A stretch of DNA of 64,000 bases from Tellurirhabdus bombi (GCF_021484805.1 NZ_CP090557.1:1042501-1106500); one strand, 5' to 3'; shown: positions 46,030 through 55,264, numbered from the stretch's first letter. Made by a program: numbers and translations. The notes: generated by a model from the letters alone, not told the origin.

Positions 46030-46058
46030 GGGTCAGGGAGTTTAAAGCCACCTGACCC
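46030..46058. repeat. Isolated GC-rich hairpin in a 673-base non-coding gap
   Basis: GGGTCAGG (46030-46037) pairs with CCTGACCC (46051-46058) across 13 bases. It lies 140 bases upstream of the reductase gene. The gap 45892-46564 is otherwise AT-rich and divergent. I see only a small CCATA/TATGG hairpin near 46105 and no ORF. Confidence 0.45.
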
Positions 46059-46564
46059 AGCGACTTTATTAGACAAATACGCTCCCATTAATTTTCTTTA
46101 ATGTCCATAAAATATGGCGTCTTCCTTTTGCTTAGCCGAGATTTTGTGCAGAAATTTACTCCACTAACCGGTACTCAAGCACTTAATTGTATAAATAATA
46201 TCATTTATTCGTCAATTTTCGCTTTGTGAACAGTTAGTTAAAATCTGATCGAAAAATTCGCAATAATTTTTATCAGACACCAAAATACGCTTGGAATGAT
46301 TTTTGTCTCATCCCAAACTAGATTTACTTCTTCGGTCTTCGGACTGTAAGAATACGCACTTAGTAATTTATAAAGCCATTCTTCTCGGCACTTGTCATTA
46401 ATCATTAGCCTCCTTTAATGATTAGCCGATTGCAACTACATTTTAGTAACCAGTAACACGTGTCTAATGCCACGCGATTCACCGTGATCGCTCTAACAGC
46501 GTATGCCTCTTTTATATTATACTTTTTTCATATACACCATTTATCATAGTCTCTCTTTAATAGT

Positions 46565-49500
46565 ATGTTGAAAAATTTACTGGTTAGTTTATTCTGCCTA
46601 TTGAGTTTGGCACGCCCCATCGGTCTAGCCTATGATTTACCTTCTACGTCGGCCAAACCAAATCACCTTCAAACAGACGTCCCTCCCGATCGACAGCGCT
46701 ACATGGGTATTGTCCTTTACAATTTTGAAGACACCCCTGGTTTTGGCCTGGATCGGATAGAAAACTCGGCCCGGAATGGTTGTAACATGGTCGAAATTTG
46801 CGTTCACTGGGATAAGGTATTTCCTACTCGCAATGGCCCAGCGAACTGGACTAACCTGGACTTACAGGTTCAGAAAGCGCTCCAACTCAATCTGAAAGTA
46901 GGAATCCGGATTACAACCGCCCGCGATGTCAATCTGCTAAATGGGTTCTGGTCGGAGCAGGAAACCATGATGGGCTCTGATTTACAACGGCTTAATAGCG
47001 TTACTGGGGTCCACTTCAGCTTTGCCCACCAGCCTTCCCTGGATCTAGCCAAAGATTTTGTGCGTCAGGTAACAGAGCATTTTCAATACCTTCAGCAGCA
47101 AAATCACCTGCTTTTTATGTCGGTGGCGGGCTCGGGCGCCCTTGAGTGCGAATACGCGCCCAGCAATACTAGCCGCCCGTCGGGGGTGCTGTACGGAACC
47201 ACATTTGACTACAGCGATTACATGCGGACGGGCTTCCGGCAATGGTTGCAAAGTCGCTTTTCCCTGGCTACACTCAACCAGCGCTGGGGCAGCGATTACG
47301 TTTCCTGGGAAGCCGTTCAGCCTTCCGGCTTCGGTTCGGCAACGCCCTGGGGCGCTTTTGCCGGCAAACGCGGCGAAGACTGGTACGTATTTCGTCACCG
47401 GATGCTAAAACGCTACATCGACCAAACCATACAAGCCATTAAGAACGTAAACGGAGCCATCAAAATCATTAACCAGCACGGCTCGGCCTGGGATCAGTTG
47501 TCTGGTCGCCGGGGCACGTTAGGCTTCAAAAACCTGGCTCAAAATGCCGACGGCGTAAAACTAAACGACGGTCCGGAATACAACCACCGCTGGTCGATGG
47601 ATGTTGTTCGCAGCAACATCCGCGAGGGCGGTTATGCCAGCAATGAAGTTGATGGAATGATTGACTGGGCCTCGGCGGAAGAACACGTTGAACAGGTCCA
47701 AACCAGTTTCACGCACGGTGCAAAACTCATTATTTACGCCAATTTTAACAGCCCGCAGCAGATCGGCAAACTAAACCGCATCCTGGAAATTGTCAAAGGT
47801 CAGGGTTGGCTCAGTCAGCCGGTTCCGGTCATTCAACCACAGGCGACAATGGGTTATAAATTGTCCGATGTATTGCGTTCAGATTTCACCTACGACCCAA
47901 TTTATCCCCGCTGGAACCAGCTTTACACCCAGACCAATCAGCCCGTAAGAGTTTTACTCGACGAGGATTTGCTGAACGATACCAACCAGGATCCACGGGT
48001 AGCTCAGACCATTCCCGATCAGACGGCCTCTGTTGGACAGCCTTTTAATTACACCATTCCGAGCGGAACGTTCACGGACCCAGACGGTTCTATCACGCAG
48101 GTACTTATCTCGGCGGGTTTGCCCGCGAACGGTCTCTCTGCCAATGGAACGACCATTTCGGGTACACCGACATCCGCTGGAACGCTTCAAATCACCGTAC
48201 AGGCGACCGACAACCTGGGGGCTTTCACCTCGACTCAGTTTAAGATTACCATCACCGGTGGCTCTTCCGGTAACCAATCGCCCGTGGTTAGTCAGGCTAT
48301 TCCGGCCCAAAGCGGCACGGTTGGCCAAGCCTACAGCTACGCCATTCCCCAAAACACCTTCTCCGACCCCGACGGCTCCATTGCCAGCATTCAGGTAACG
48401 GGGGGCCTGCCCGCGGGTTTGAGCTACAACGCCAGCAACCGCACCATCAGCGGTACGCCCACCACTGCCGGACAATCTACGGTTAATGTGCAGGCCACCG
48501 ACAACCAGGGAGCTACCGTATCGACCAGCTTTCCCTTTACGGTCAATGCGTCTTCGGGATCGGGCCAGTTAACCCTGATTGCCCCCATCTATGACTGCGT
48601 AACGGGTCGGCTGGAGTTTCGCACCACAGGGGGTAACGGTTTACCCATTCAATATCAAGCCGTTGGCGTTACCGACTGGAGCCCTAACCCGATCCAGTCG
48701 GTGGATGAGTCCTTGCGGCAGAACACGCCGCTGGTGCTTAATGCCCGACAAGGTGGTCAGATCGTCTCTTACAATTTTACTACCAGTTGCCAGGGGTCGT
48801 CTACCAACCAGTCGCCCATTGTTAGCCAGGCTATTCCAGCTCAAAATGCGACCGTGGGTCAGGCCTACAGCTACGCCATTCCGCAGAACACCTTCTCGGA
48901 TCCTGACGGCAGCATTACTAGCGTGCAGGTAACGGGTGGGCTGCCCGCGGGCTTGAGCTACAACGTCAGCAACCGCACCATCAGCGGCACGCCCACCACT
49001 GCCGGGCAATCCACAGTCAACGTGCAGGCCACCGATAACCGGGGTGCAACGGTGACTACGCAGTTCCAGTTTGCAGTTAATACCAGTACACCGACCAACC
49101 AGTCGCCCATTGTTAGCCAGGCTATTCCAGCTCAGAATGCGACCGTGGGACAGGTGTACAGCTACGCCATTCCGCAGAACACCTTCTCCGACCCGGACGG
49201 CAGCATTGCCAGCATTCAGGTAACGGGGGGGCTACCCGCGGGTTTGAGCTACAACGCCAGCAACCGCACCATTAGTGGTACACCCACCACTGCCGGACAA
49301 TCCATAGTCAACGTGCAGGCTACCGACAACCAAGGCGCCACCGTATCGACCAGCTTTCCCTTTACGGTCAATGCGTCTTCGGGATCGGGCCAGTTAACCC
49401 TGATTGCCCCCATCTACGACTGCGTGACGGGCCGGTTGGAGTTTCGCACCACAGGGGGTAACGGTTTACCCATTCAATACCAGGCCATCGGTGTCACTGA

Positions 49501-52369
49501 CTGGAGCCCTAACCCGATCCAGTCGGTGGATGAGTCCTTGCGGCAGAACACGCCGCTGGTGCTTAATGCCCGACAAGGCGGTCAGATCGTCTCTTATAAT
49601 TTCACCACCAGCTGCCAGGGGTCGTCCACCAACCAGTCGCCCATTGTTAGCCAGGCTATTCCAGCTCAGAATGCGACCGTGGGTCAGGCCTACAGCTACG
49701 CCATTCCGCAGAACACCTTCTCGGATCCTGACGGCAGCATTGCCAGCATTCAGGTAACGGGGGGGCTACCCGCGGGTTTGAGCTACAACGCCAGCAACCG
49801 CACCATCAGCGGTACGCCCACCACCGCCGGACAATCCACGGTCAACGTGCAGGCCACCGATAACCGGGGTGCAACGGTGACTACGCAGTTCCAGTTTACG
49901 GTCACGGGTTCACCGACGACTAATCCACCAGCGAATCAATCGCCTGTGGTTAGCCAAACCATCCCGGCTCAAAGCGGCACAGTTGGCCAAGCGTACAGCT
50001 ACGCCATTCCGCAGAACACGTTCTCCGACTCTGATGGCAGCATTGCTAGCGTGCAGGTAACGGGGGGCCTACCCGCGGGTTTGAGCTACAACGCCAGCAA
50101 CCGCACCATCAGCGGCACGCCCACCACCGCTGGACAATCTACGGTCAACGTACAGGCCACCGACAACCGGGGCGCAACGGTGACTACGCAGTTCCAGTTC
50201 ACGGTCACGGGTTCACCAACGACCAATCCACCAGCGAATCAATCGCCTGTGGTTAGCCAAACCATCCCGGCTCAAAGCGGCACGGTTGGCCAAGCCTACA
50301 GCTACGCCATTCCGCAAAATACCTTCTCCGACCCTGACGGCAGCATTGCCAGCATTCAGGTAACGGGCGGGCTGCCCGCGGGTTTGAGCTACAACGCCAG
50401 CAACCGCACCATCAGTGGTACGCCCACCACCGCCGGACAATCTACGGTCAATGTACAGGCCACCGACAACCGGGGTGCAACGGTCGCAACCACTTTTTCT
50501 TTTGTCGTATCAAGTCAGGCTGTTACGCCTCGCTACGAAGGACACGTCGATAATATTGAATGTACTTCTGTGCGCGGTTGGGCTGCTGATCGCAATCGTC
50601 CGAATCAGGCCATCGGTATTGATGTGTACATCGACGGTACTCTGGCCCTAACCACAACAGCCGATGTATTGCGTCAGGATTTAGGAGTTTATCTGGGAGA
50701 TAACGGACGCCACGGCTTCGAAATCGTGCCGCCCCAAGCTTATCGCACGGGAGGTACGCATACCATACGTATTAATTTTGCGGGAACCAATCAGGAGCTT
50801 TTCAACCACCAATCCAGCCAGTATACCTGTCCGGTTACGTCAACTCCGCCAACCAACCAGTCGCCTATTGTTAGCCAGACCATTCCAGCTCAAAATGCGA
50901 CCGTGGGTCAAGCATACAGCTATGTAATTCCGCAAAACACCTTCTCCGACCCTGACGGCTCCATTGCTAGCGTGCAGGTAACGGGCGGACTACCCGTGGG
51001 TTTGAGCTACAACGTCAGCAATCGCACCATCAGCGGCACGCCTACCACCGCCGGACAATCCACGGTCAACGTGCAGGCCACCGATAACCAAGGTGCAACG
51101 GTGACTACGCAGTTCCAGCTCACGGTCACGGGTTCACCAACGACCAATCCACCAGCGAATCAATCGCCCGTGGTTAGTCAGGCTATTCCGGCCCAAACTG
51201 CAACCGTTGGACAAGCTTACAGTTATGTACTTCCGGCAAACACGTTCTCCGACCCGGACGGCTCGATTGCCAGTATCCAGGTGCTCGGTGGCTTACCAGC
51301 CGGTTTGGGCTATAACGCCAGCAACCGCACCATTAGTGGTACACCTATCCTCGCTGGACAGTCGCAGGTAACCGTAAGAGCTATCGATGACAAAGGTGCT
51401 TCTGTATCCACCACCTTTACGTTCACGGTCAATAATTCGGGCGGAACAGGGCAGCCAATTACGGTCAATCCAATCCCTAACCAGACTATTTATCAGGGGA
51501 CTGCTTATTCACACCAGCTTCCTAGCAATATCTTTATCTCATCGAATCCGCAACCGGTTCAGGTTACCGTTTCCGGATTACCGGCGGGTTTAAGTTACAA
51601 CGCCAGTACGCGTACGATCAGCGGTACCCCTACCAACGTCGGTGTTAGTACGGTGACTTTAACGGGTGTAGATGGCAATCAAGCTACGGCTAGCACTTCC
51701 TTTCAGCTGACGGTATCCCCCCAGGCTGCTACTCCGGAGCTGACCCTGTCGCTGATTGGCGCGGGTGCGAATGGGCAACTGATTCAAACCCTTCAGCCGG
51801 GTATTATGCTTCGTTCCAATAACCTGCCTACGTTTGTTAATTTTGCCTGTACGTCTACGGTGCCGGTGGGCAGTATTTACCTTGAAGTTCTGGGTGAGCA
51901 AAGTGCCAGCCAAATCGATAATCAGGCACCTTACACGCTGTTTTCAGAAGCAGGGCTCCGCCCGCAGCCGGGTTATTATTTCGTACGAGCAACGGCTTTT
52001 GCCGGACCGAACGCAACGGGCAGATCACTAGCTACTCAATCAATGATTGTAGGCTTTACCAATGCTGGGGGACGCCTGAGCGCCGATACAGCGCCGCAAG
52101 CAACGGCTCAGCCTTGGGTGGTCGCGCCGAATCCAGTGCAGGATATCATCAATGTGAGCCTTCCGATTGAAACCTCGACGCAAAATCTAACTTTCGAGAT
52201 TATTTCGCAAAGCAGTCAGCAAACGGCGATTCCGCACAGTTCAGTGCGTGTGGAGGAGGGCAAAGCGTCCATTGACATTCGGTCGCTGCAACTCACGCGG
52301 GGCATGTACTACCTAAAAGTAAATGACGGAGCAACCATGTTGAAGACCGTTAAGGTATTGAAAGAGTGA
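46565..52369 (+). CDS. Giant T9SS-secreted protein: GH42-like domain plus cadherin/Ig-type repeats
   Basis: 1934 residues. After a signal peptide (to about residue 22), residues 40-430 look like a GH42/clan-A TIM barrel: RYMGIVLYNFEDTPG, VEICVHWDKVFP, and FRQWLQSRFSLATLNQRWGS (224-243), the typical GH42 'fixed' motif. Candidate catalytic acids are E194 or E196 (ALECEY) and E361 (SNEVDG). Ten He_PIG/CADG-type repeats follow (480-1715; GLPAGLSYNASNRTISGTP). They are interrupted by two copies of an unnamed module (near 662 and 937) and one GWAADRNRPNQAIGIDVYID module (about 1320-1430). A T9SS type A sorting domain ends the protein. Confidence 0.9.
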   Translation: MLKNLLVSLFCLLSLARPIGLAYDLPSTSAKPNHLQTDVPPDRQRYMGIVLYNFEDTPGFGLDRIENSARNGCNMVEICVHWDKVFPTRNGPANWTNLDLQVQKALQLNLKVGIRITTARDVNLLNGFWSEQETMMGSDLQRLNSVTGVHFSFAHQPSLDLAKDFVRQVTEHFQYLQQQNHLLFMSVAGSGALECEYAPSNTSRPSGVLYGTTFDYSDYMRTGFRQWLQSRFSLATLNQRWGSDYVSWEAVQPSGFGSATPWGAFAGKRGEDWYVFRHRMLKRYIDQTIQAIKNVNGAIKIINQHGSAWDQLSGRRGTLGFKNLAQNADGVKLNDGPEYNHRWSMDVVRSNIREGGYASNEVDGMIDWASAEEHVEQVQTSFTHGAKLIIYANFNSPQQIGKLNRILEIVKGQGWLSQPVPVIQPQATMGYKLSDVLRSDFTYDPIYPRWNQLYTQTNQPVRVLLDEDLLNDTNQDPRVAQTIPDQTASVGQPFNYTIPSGTFTDPDGSITQVLISAGLPANGLSANGTTISGTPTSAGTLQITVQATDNLGAFTSTQFKITITGGSSGNQSPVVSQAIPAQSGTVGQAYSYAIPQNTFSDPDGSIASIQVTGGLPAGLSYNASNRTISGTPTTAGQSTVNVQATDNQGATVSTSFPFTVNASSGSGQLTLIAPIYDCVTGRLEFRTTGGNGLPIQYQAVGVTDWSPNPIQSVDESLRQNTPLVLNARQGGQIVSYNFTTSCQGSSTNQSPIVSQAIPAQNATVGQAYSYAIPQNTFSDPDGSITSVQVTGGLPAGLSYNVSNRTISGTPTTAGQSTVNVQATDNRGATVTTQFQFAVNTSTPTNQSPIVSQAIPAQNATVGQVYSYAIPQNTFSDPDGSIASIQVTGGLPAGLSYNASNRTISGTPTTAGQSIVNVQATDNQGATVSTSFPFTVNASSGSGQLTLIAPIYDCVTGRLEFRTTGGNGLPIQYQAIGVTDWSPNPIQSVDESLRQNTPLVLNARQGGQIVSYNFTTSCQGSSTNQSPIVSQAIPAQNATVGQAYSYAIPQNTFSDPDGSIASIQVTGGLPAGLSYNASNRTISGTPTTAGQSTVNVQATDNRGATVTTQFQFTVTGSPTTNPPANQSPVVSQTIPAQSGTVGQAYSYAIPQNTFSDSDGSIASVQVTGGLPAGLSYNASNRTISGTPTTAGQSTVNVQATDNRGATVTTQFQFTVTGSPTTNPPANQSPVVSQTIPAQSGTVGQAYSYAIPQNTFSDPDGSIASIQVTGGLPAGLSYNASNRTISGTPTTAGQSTVNVQATDNRGATVATTFSFVVSSQAVTPRYEGHVDNIECTSVRGWAADRNRPNQAIGIDVYIDGTLALTTTADVLRQDLGVYLGDNGRHGFEIVPPQAYRTGGTHTIRINFAGTNQELFNHQSSQYTCPVTSTPPTNQSPIVSQTIPAQNATVGQAYSYVIPQNTFSDPDGSIASVQVTGGLPVGLSYNVSNRTISGTPTTAGQSTVNVQATDNQGATVTTQFQLTVTGSPTTNPPANQSPVVSQAIPAQTATVGQAYSYVLPANTFSDPDGSIASIQVLGGLPAGLGYNASNRTISGTPILAGQSQVTVRAIDDKGASVSTTFTFTVNNSGGTGQPITVNPIPNQTIYQGTAYSHQLPSNIFISSNPQPVQVTVSGLPAGLSYNASTRTISGTPTNVGVSTVTLTGVDGNQATASTSFQLTVSPQAATPELTLSLIGAGANGQLIQTLQPGIMLRSNNLPTFVNFACTSTVPVGSIYLEVLGEQSASQIDNQAPYTLFSEAGLRPQPGYYFVRATAFAGPNATGRSLATQSMIVGFTNAGGRLSADTAPQATAQPWVVAPNPVQDIINVSLPIETSTQNLTFEIISQSSQQTAIPHSSVRVEEGKASIDIRSLQLTRGMYYLKVNDGATMLKTVKVLKE
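48273..49920 (+). repeat. Two tandem copies of an 825-base super-repeat
   Basis: Segment 48273-49097 and the following roughly 825 bases are nearly identical in frame (offset exactly 825 bases, 275 codons, measured at GGTCAATGCG 48541 and its copy at 49366). Each copy holds one CADG repeat, the unnamed IYDCVTG module and another CADG repeat. Confidence 0.8.
49931..50536 (+). repeat. Tandem 303-base CADG repeat units
   Basis: GCGAATCAATCGCCTGTGGT starts at 49931 and again at 50234, an offset of 303 bases (101 codons). A related unit starts at 51155. The units are almost identical at DNA level, unlike the outer repeats at about 47990 and 51460. Confidence 0.8.
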
Positions 52370-52387
52370 CGTTGAATTAGTTTACAG

Positions 52388-52422
52388 AAAAAAGCCCGAC
52401 CTCTTGATCGGGCTTTTTTTTT
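52388..52422. terminator. Bidirectional terminator between the giant cargo and kinase-like genes
   Basis: AGCCCGA (52393-52399) pairs with TCGGGCT (52408-52414), with A-runs before and nine T after. It serves convergent genes. Confidence 0.85.
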
Positions 52423-53260
52423 AATTGTGATAAAGCGTTAATCCTGCAATGGGGGTCTCCAGAATGCGCTGGACCGTCAAGCCCCGGTCGCTAACAACCC
52501 GACGCAGGATGTCGCTGTAATAAAAAGCGACGGAGCCTACAAAGTGAATGGGCAATTCGGCCCGCCGATCAAACTTGCGGATGTACTTGTCAATGAATAA
52601 CTCAAACGCTTCGTAGACCATTTGGTAGGCCACCGGATGCGCGCGGTTGTCAAACAAAAATTTGGAAAACGACGCAAAATAGCGATTCGGAAAAGGCTGC
52701 TTGTAGGCGTGATCCAGAACCGTCAACCGATCAACCGCCTTGTAGCGTCGCTGAAATTTTTCCCTCAGCTCTTCCGGCAGTTCATTGTGCAGGTAGCGGG
52801 TCACCAGTGTTTTTCCAAGATAACCGCCGCTGCCTTCATCACCCAACCAGAAACCCAGCGAACCACTCGTCTGCACAATGTCCTGCCCATCGTACAGACA
52901 GGCGTTTGAACCGGTGCCCAGAATACAGGCAATGCCTTCTTCGTGGTGGCACAACGCCCGGGCCGCTCCCAGCAAATCGCTGCCGACCTGCACCGTCTCC
53001 GCTTCCGGGAAAATCGTCCGCAAGGCTTTTTCCACGACCCCGCAGGATTCCGGTCCCGCGCAACCCGAACCGTAATAATGAATGCTGCTCACAACGCCAT
53101 CGATGGTGGGAAGCAGGCTTTTTTGCAGTTCAGCCGCAATGGTTTCGCTGTCCTGATAGAACGGATTAAATCCAATTGTTCTCGCCTGCCCGATCTGGCC
53201 ACCCGGAGCTATCGTACGCCACTCGGTTTTTGTTGAACCGCTATCGGCAATAAGTATCAT
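52421..53260 (-). CDS. BadF/BadG-family ATPase, probable N-acetylglucosamine kinase
   Basis: 279 residues of the ASKHA fold. The phosphate-1 motif is ILIADSGSTKTEWRTI. GSGCAGPES, IACILGTGSNACLYDG (phosphate 2) and GDEGSGGYLGK follow. Short BadF-like proteins of this size in Bacteroidota are usually called N-acetylglucosamine kinases. That would fit GlcNAc released by the GH3 fusion protein, but the substrate is inferred. The cytochrome b5-like gene ends 10 bases upstream, so the two are co-transcribed. Confidence 0.85.
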   Translation of the reverse strand: MILIADSGSTKTEWRTIAPGGQIGQARTIGFNPFYQDSETIAAELQKSLLPTIDGVVSSIHYYGSGCAGPESCGVVEKALRTIFPEAETVQVGSDLLGAARALCHHEEGIACILGTGSNACLYDGQDIVQTSGSLGFWLGDEGSGGYLGKTLVTRYLHNELPEELREKFQRRYKAVDRLTVLDHAYKQPFPNRYFASFSKFLFDNRAHPVAYQMVYEAFELFIDKYIRKFDRRAELPIHFVGSVAFYYSDILRRVVSDRGLTVQRILETPIAGLTLYHN

Positions 53261-53270
53261 ATAGTTTCTG

Positions 53271-53513
53271 TTAAAGTAGCTTTCCGATTACCTTAAATCG
53301 GTCAAAAACAAGCGCATTATGGGGCGCATCAACCAGTTCGTCCGTTAGGTCCTGACCAGCCCAATGTTCATAATGCTTGCCATTTCGCCAGAGCCGACTC
53401 GCCGACACATCGTAGATAAGCCCCTGATAAGCACACCAGATTTCTTCCCGGTCGTTGCCGTTTCGCAGCGCCAATTGCGACCTGGTGTAACCTTTTAGTA
53501 AATTAGTTTCCAT
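53271..53513 (-). CDS. Cytochrome b5-like haem/steroid-binding domain protein
   Basis: 80 residues, essentially one domain. YTRSQLALRNGNDREEIWCA and GLIYDVSASRLWRNGKHYEH match the small bacterial cytochrome b5-like proteins. The usual HPGG haem ligand motif is absent; candidate ligands are H47 or H50 and H65 (DAPHNALVF), so it may not bind haem like b5 and could be closer to the MAPR group. No signal peptide. It is the first gene of a two-gene unit with the kinase-like gene. Confidence 0.88.
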   Translation of the reverse strand: METNLLKGYTRSQLALRNGNDREEIWCAYQGLIYDVSASRLWRNGKHYEHWAGQDLTDELVDAPHNALVFDRFKVIGKLL

Positions 53514-53598
53514 CCTCTGAATAAACCAAAAAGCAAAAATGCCAAGATTCGGGAAAACACTGTAATTTTATTGTCTCAATTAAACAAACAACTTTTAC

Positions 53599-53606
53599 TA
53601 ATTTTG
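53599..53606 (+). promoter_or_regulatory. -7 element upstream of the 149-residue lipoprotein gene
   Basis: TAATTTTG matches TAnnTTTG. The nearest upstream TTG (53571-53573) is 25 bases away, longer than usual. Confidence 0.4.
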
Positions 53607-53657
53607 TATCTTAAGTCGTTATAGCATTGGTTATAACGCCTCGATCCAATCAAGCCC

Positions 53658-54107
53658 ATGAAAAGAAATGTATCCACTGGCCTACTGGCTGTACTGACAA
53701 TGTTCCTGCTGGTGACCGGCTGCAAACCCAAAGACAAAACCCCTGTCTCTGAATTGATCGCAAAAGCCTGGACGGCCCAACGAGTTGATCACAATACGAC
53801 AACGGTTTATACAAAAGGCGGTACGTCCAATACGGTTCAAGGTTACGCTCAATTCTCGCTGAATTTATCCGCAGCACCTTCCGTTACGTACAAAGAATTT
53901 GATGGCAACACATTCTCCGGCCAATACGAGCTTCAGGGAGATAACAAACTGATTTTGAAAAACCTGAGTCCGCAGCCTACCGGCTCTAATGGTACCCTTG
54001 AATTTACCATCAACTCGGTTACGGATAGCGAATTAAAACTAACCCGCCTGACAGCCAGTCAGAAAACGGGTGGTACAATCAATACGTACACACTGTCCAA
54101 TCCGTAA
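53658..54107 (+). CDS. Small lipoprotein, lipocalin-like
   Basis: 149 residues with a lipoprotein signal, MKRNVSTGLL...LLVTGC (C22). The mature part opens with ELIAKAWTAQRVDHNTT, recalling 'lipocalin-like' lipoproteins of Bacteroidota in which LxGxW starts a small beta-barrel, and is rich in beta-strand Thr/Ser/Asn. Cargo and function unknown. It has its own -7 element, and the following terminator overlaps the thiL promoter. Confidence 0.82.
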   Translation: MKRNVSTGLLAVLTMFLLVTGCKPKDKTPVSELIAKAWTAQRVDHNTTTVYTKGGTSNTVQGYAQFSLNLSAAPSVTYKEFDGNTFSGQYELQGDNKLILKNLSPQPTGSNGTLEFTINSVTDSELKLTRLTASQKTGGTINTYTLSNP

Positions 54108-54134
54108 GGGACACCCGAAACGAACTTTATACCG

Positions 54135-54170
54135 AGCCGCTTTCCCCGCGAAAGCGGCTTTCTTATTTTT
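54135..54170 (+). terminator. Terminator before thiL, overlapping its promoter
   Basis: AGCCGCTTTC (54135-54144) pairs exactly with GAAAGCGGCT (54150-54159) over a 5-base loop, then TTCTTATTTTT. Confidence 0.8.
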
Positions 54171-54171
54171 G
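54164..54171 (+). promoter_or_regulatory. -7 element at thiL, predicting a leaderless mRNA
   Basis: TATTTTTG ends 4 bases before the ATG at 54176, so transcription would start at or next to the start codon. No -33 TTG is seen. Confidence 0.45.
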
Positions 54172-54175
54172 CCGT

Positions 54176-55213
54176 ATGAACACACGAACTGAACTAGGAT
54201 CGCTGGGCGAGATTAACCTGATCCAACGATTGAGCGAACCTTTTCTGAGCACAACCCGCCCGGAAACGGTCCGTGGGATTGGCGACGATGCCGCCGTGAT
54301 TGATATGGATGGGCCGGATTACGGGCTTGTTTCAACCGATATGCTGCTGGAAGGCATTCATTTTGATCTCTCGTATACCCCGCTGAAGCATCTAGGGTAC
54401 AAGGCCGTGGCTGTCAATGTTTCCGACATCGCCGCCATGAACGGCACGCCCACGCAGATCACCGTTAGTCTCGGCCTGAGCAACCGTTTTCCGGTCGAAG
54501 CCATTGAAGAATTATACGCCGGTATTCGCGTTGCGTGCGACGATTATAAAGTTGACCTGATCGGCGGCGATACAACGTCTTCGCGGGCGGGTTTGGTGAT
54601 TTCGGTGACGGCGCTGGGCCGGGTGGCCAAAGACAAGGTTACGTATCGCTCCGGTGGGCAAGCCAACGACGTTCTCTGCGTTACGGGCGATCTGGGTGCC
54701 GCTTTCCTGGGCTTGCAATTGCTTGAACGCGAGAAGCAGGTATTTATGGCCAATCCGGACATGCAGCCCGAAATCCCGGAAGAAAAATCGTATCTACTGG
54801 AACGCCAGCTTCGTCCCAACGCCCGCACCGACATGGTGTACGAACTCCGTGACCTGGACGTTCAGCCCACGGCCATGATTGACTTGTCGGACGGTCTGGC
54901 GGATGGCTTGCTGTACATCTGTTCGCAATCCAAAACGGGCGCGGTTATTTTCGATGAAAACCTGCCCATCGACGACGTATCGTATCTGACTGCCAGCGAA
55001 TTAAATTTAAGCCCGATTACGTCGGCCCTGAACGGTGGCGAAGATTATGAGCTTTTGTTTACCGTGCGTCCGCAGGAATTTGAAAAGCTGAAAAACCACG
55101 CGCGCATTACGGCCATTGGCTACCTGACCGACGACCCGAAAAGCGTTGTTCTGGCCACGAAAGCCGGTCAGTATACGCCCATTCGCGCGCAGGGCTGGCA
55201 ACATTTCCAGTAA
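54176..55213 (+). CDS. thiL: Thiamine-monophosphate kinase
   Basis: 345 residues. It phosphorylates thiamine monophosphate to the active diphosphate. Motifs are RGIGDDAAVIDMDG (metal and ATP site), HFDLSYTPLKHLGYKAVAVN, DLIGGDTTSSRAGL, MIDLSDGLADGL and ALNGGEDYELLFTV. N-terminal ELGSLGEINLIQRL is typical. Length is normal. No other thiamine genes lie nearby. Confidence 0.95.
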   Translation: MNTRTELGSLGEINLIQRLSEPFLSTTRPETVRGIGDDAAVIDMDGPDYGLVSTDMLLEGIHFDLSYTPLKHLGYKAVAVNVSDIAAMNGTPTQITVSLGLSNRFPVEAIEELYAGIRVACDDYKVDLIGGDTTSSRAGLVISVTALGRVAKDKVTYRSGGQANDVLCVTGDLGAAFLGLQLLEREKQVFMANPDMQPEIPEEKSYLLERQLRPNARTDMVYELRDLDVQPTAMIDLSDGLADGLLYICSQSKTGAVIFDENLPIDDVSYLTASELNLSPITSALNGGEDYELLFTVRPQEFEKLKNHARITAIGYLTDDPKSVVLATKAGQYTPIRAQGWQHFQ

Positions 55214-55228
55214 TCCCTTGTTGCTATT

Positions 55229-55264
55229 AACAAGCCTCTTCGATCTTGACAGGAGGCTTGTTTA
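55229..55264 (+). terminator. Terminator between thiL and uvrB
   Basis: AACAAGCCTC (55229-55238) pairs exactly with GAGGCTTGTT (55253-55262) across 14 bases; only TTTAT follows, so it is of moderate strength. Confidence 0.65.

Noticed and set aside
48273-51460. Regular repeats as a possible CRISPR array
   Set aside because: Units are about 300 bases, in frame and protein-coding (CADG repeats); there are no short repeats with unique spacers.
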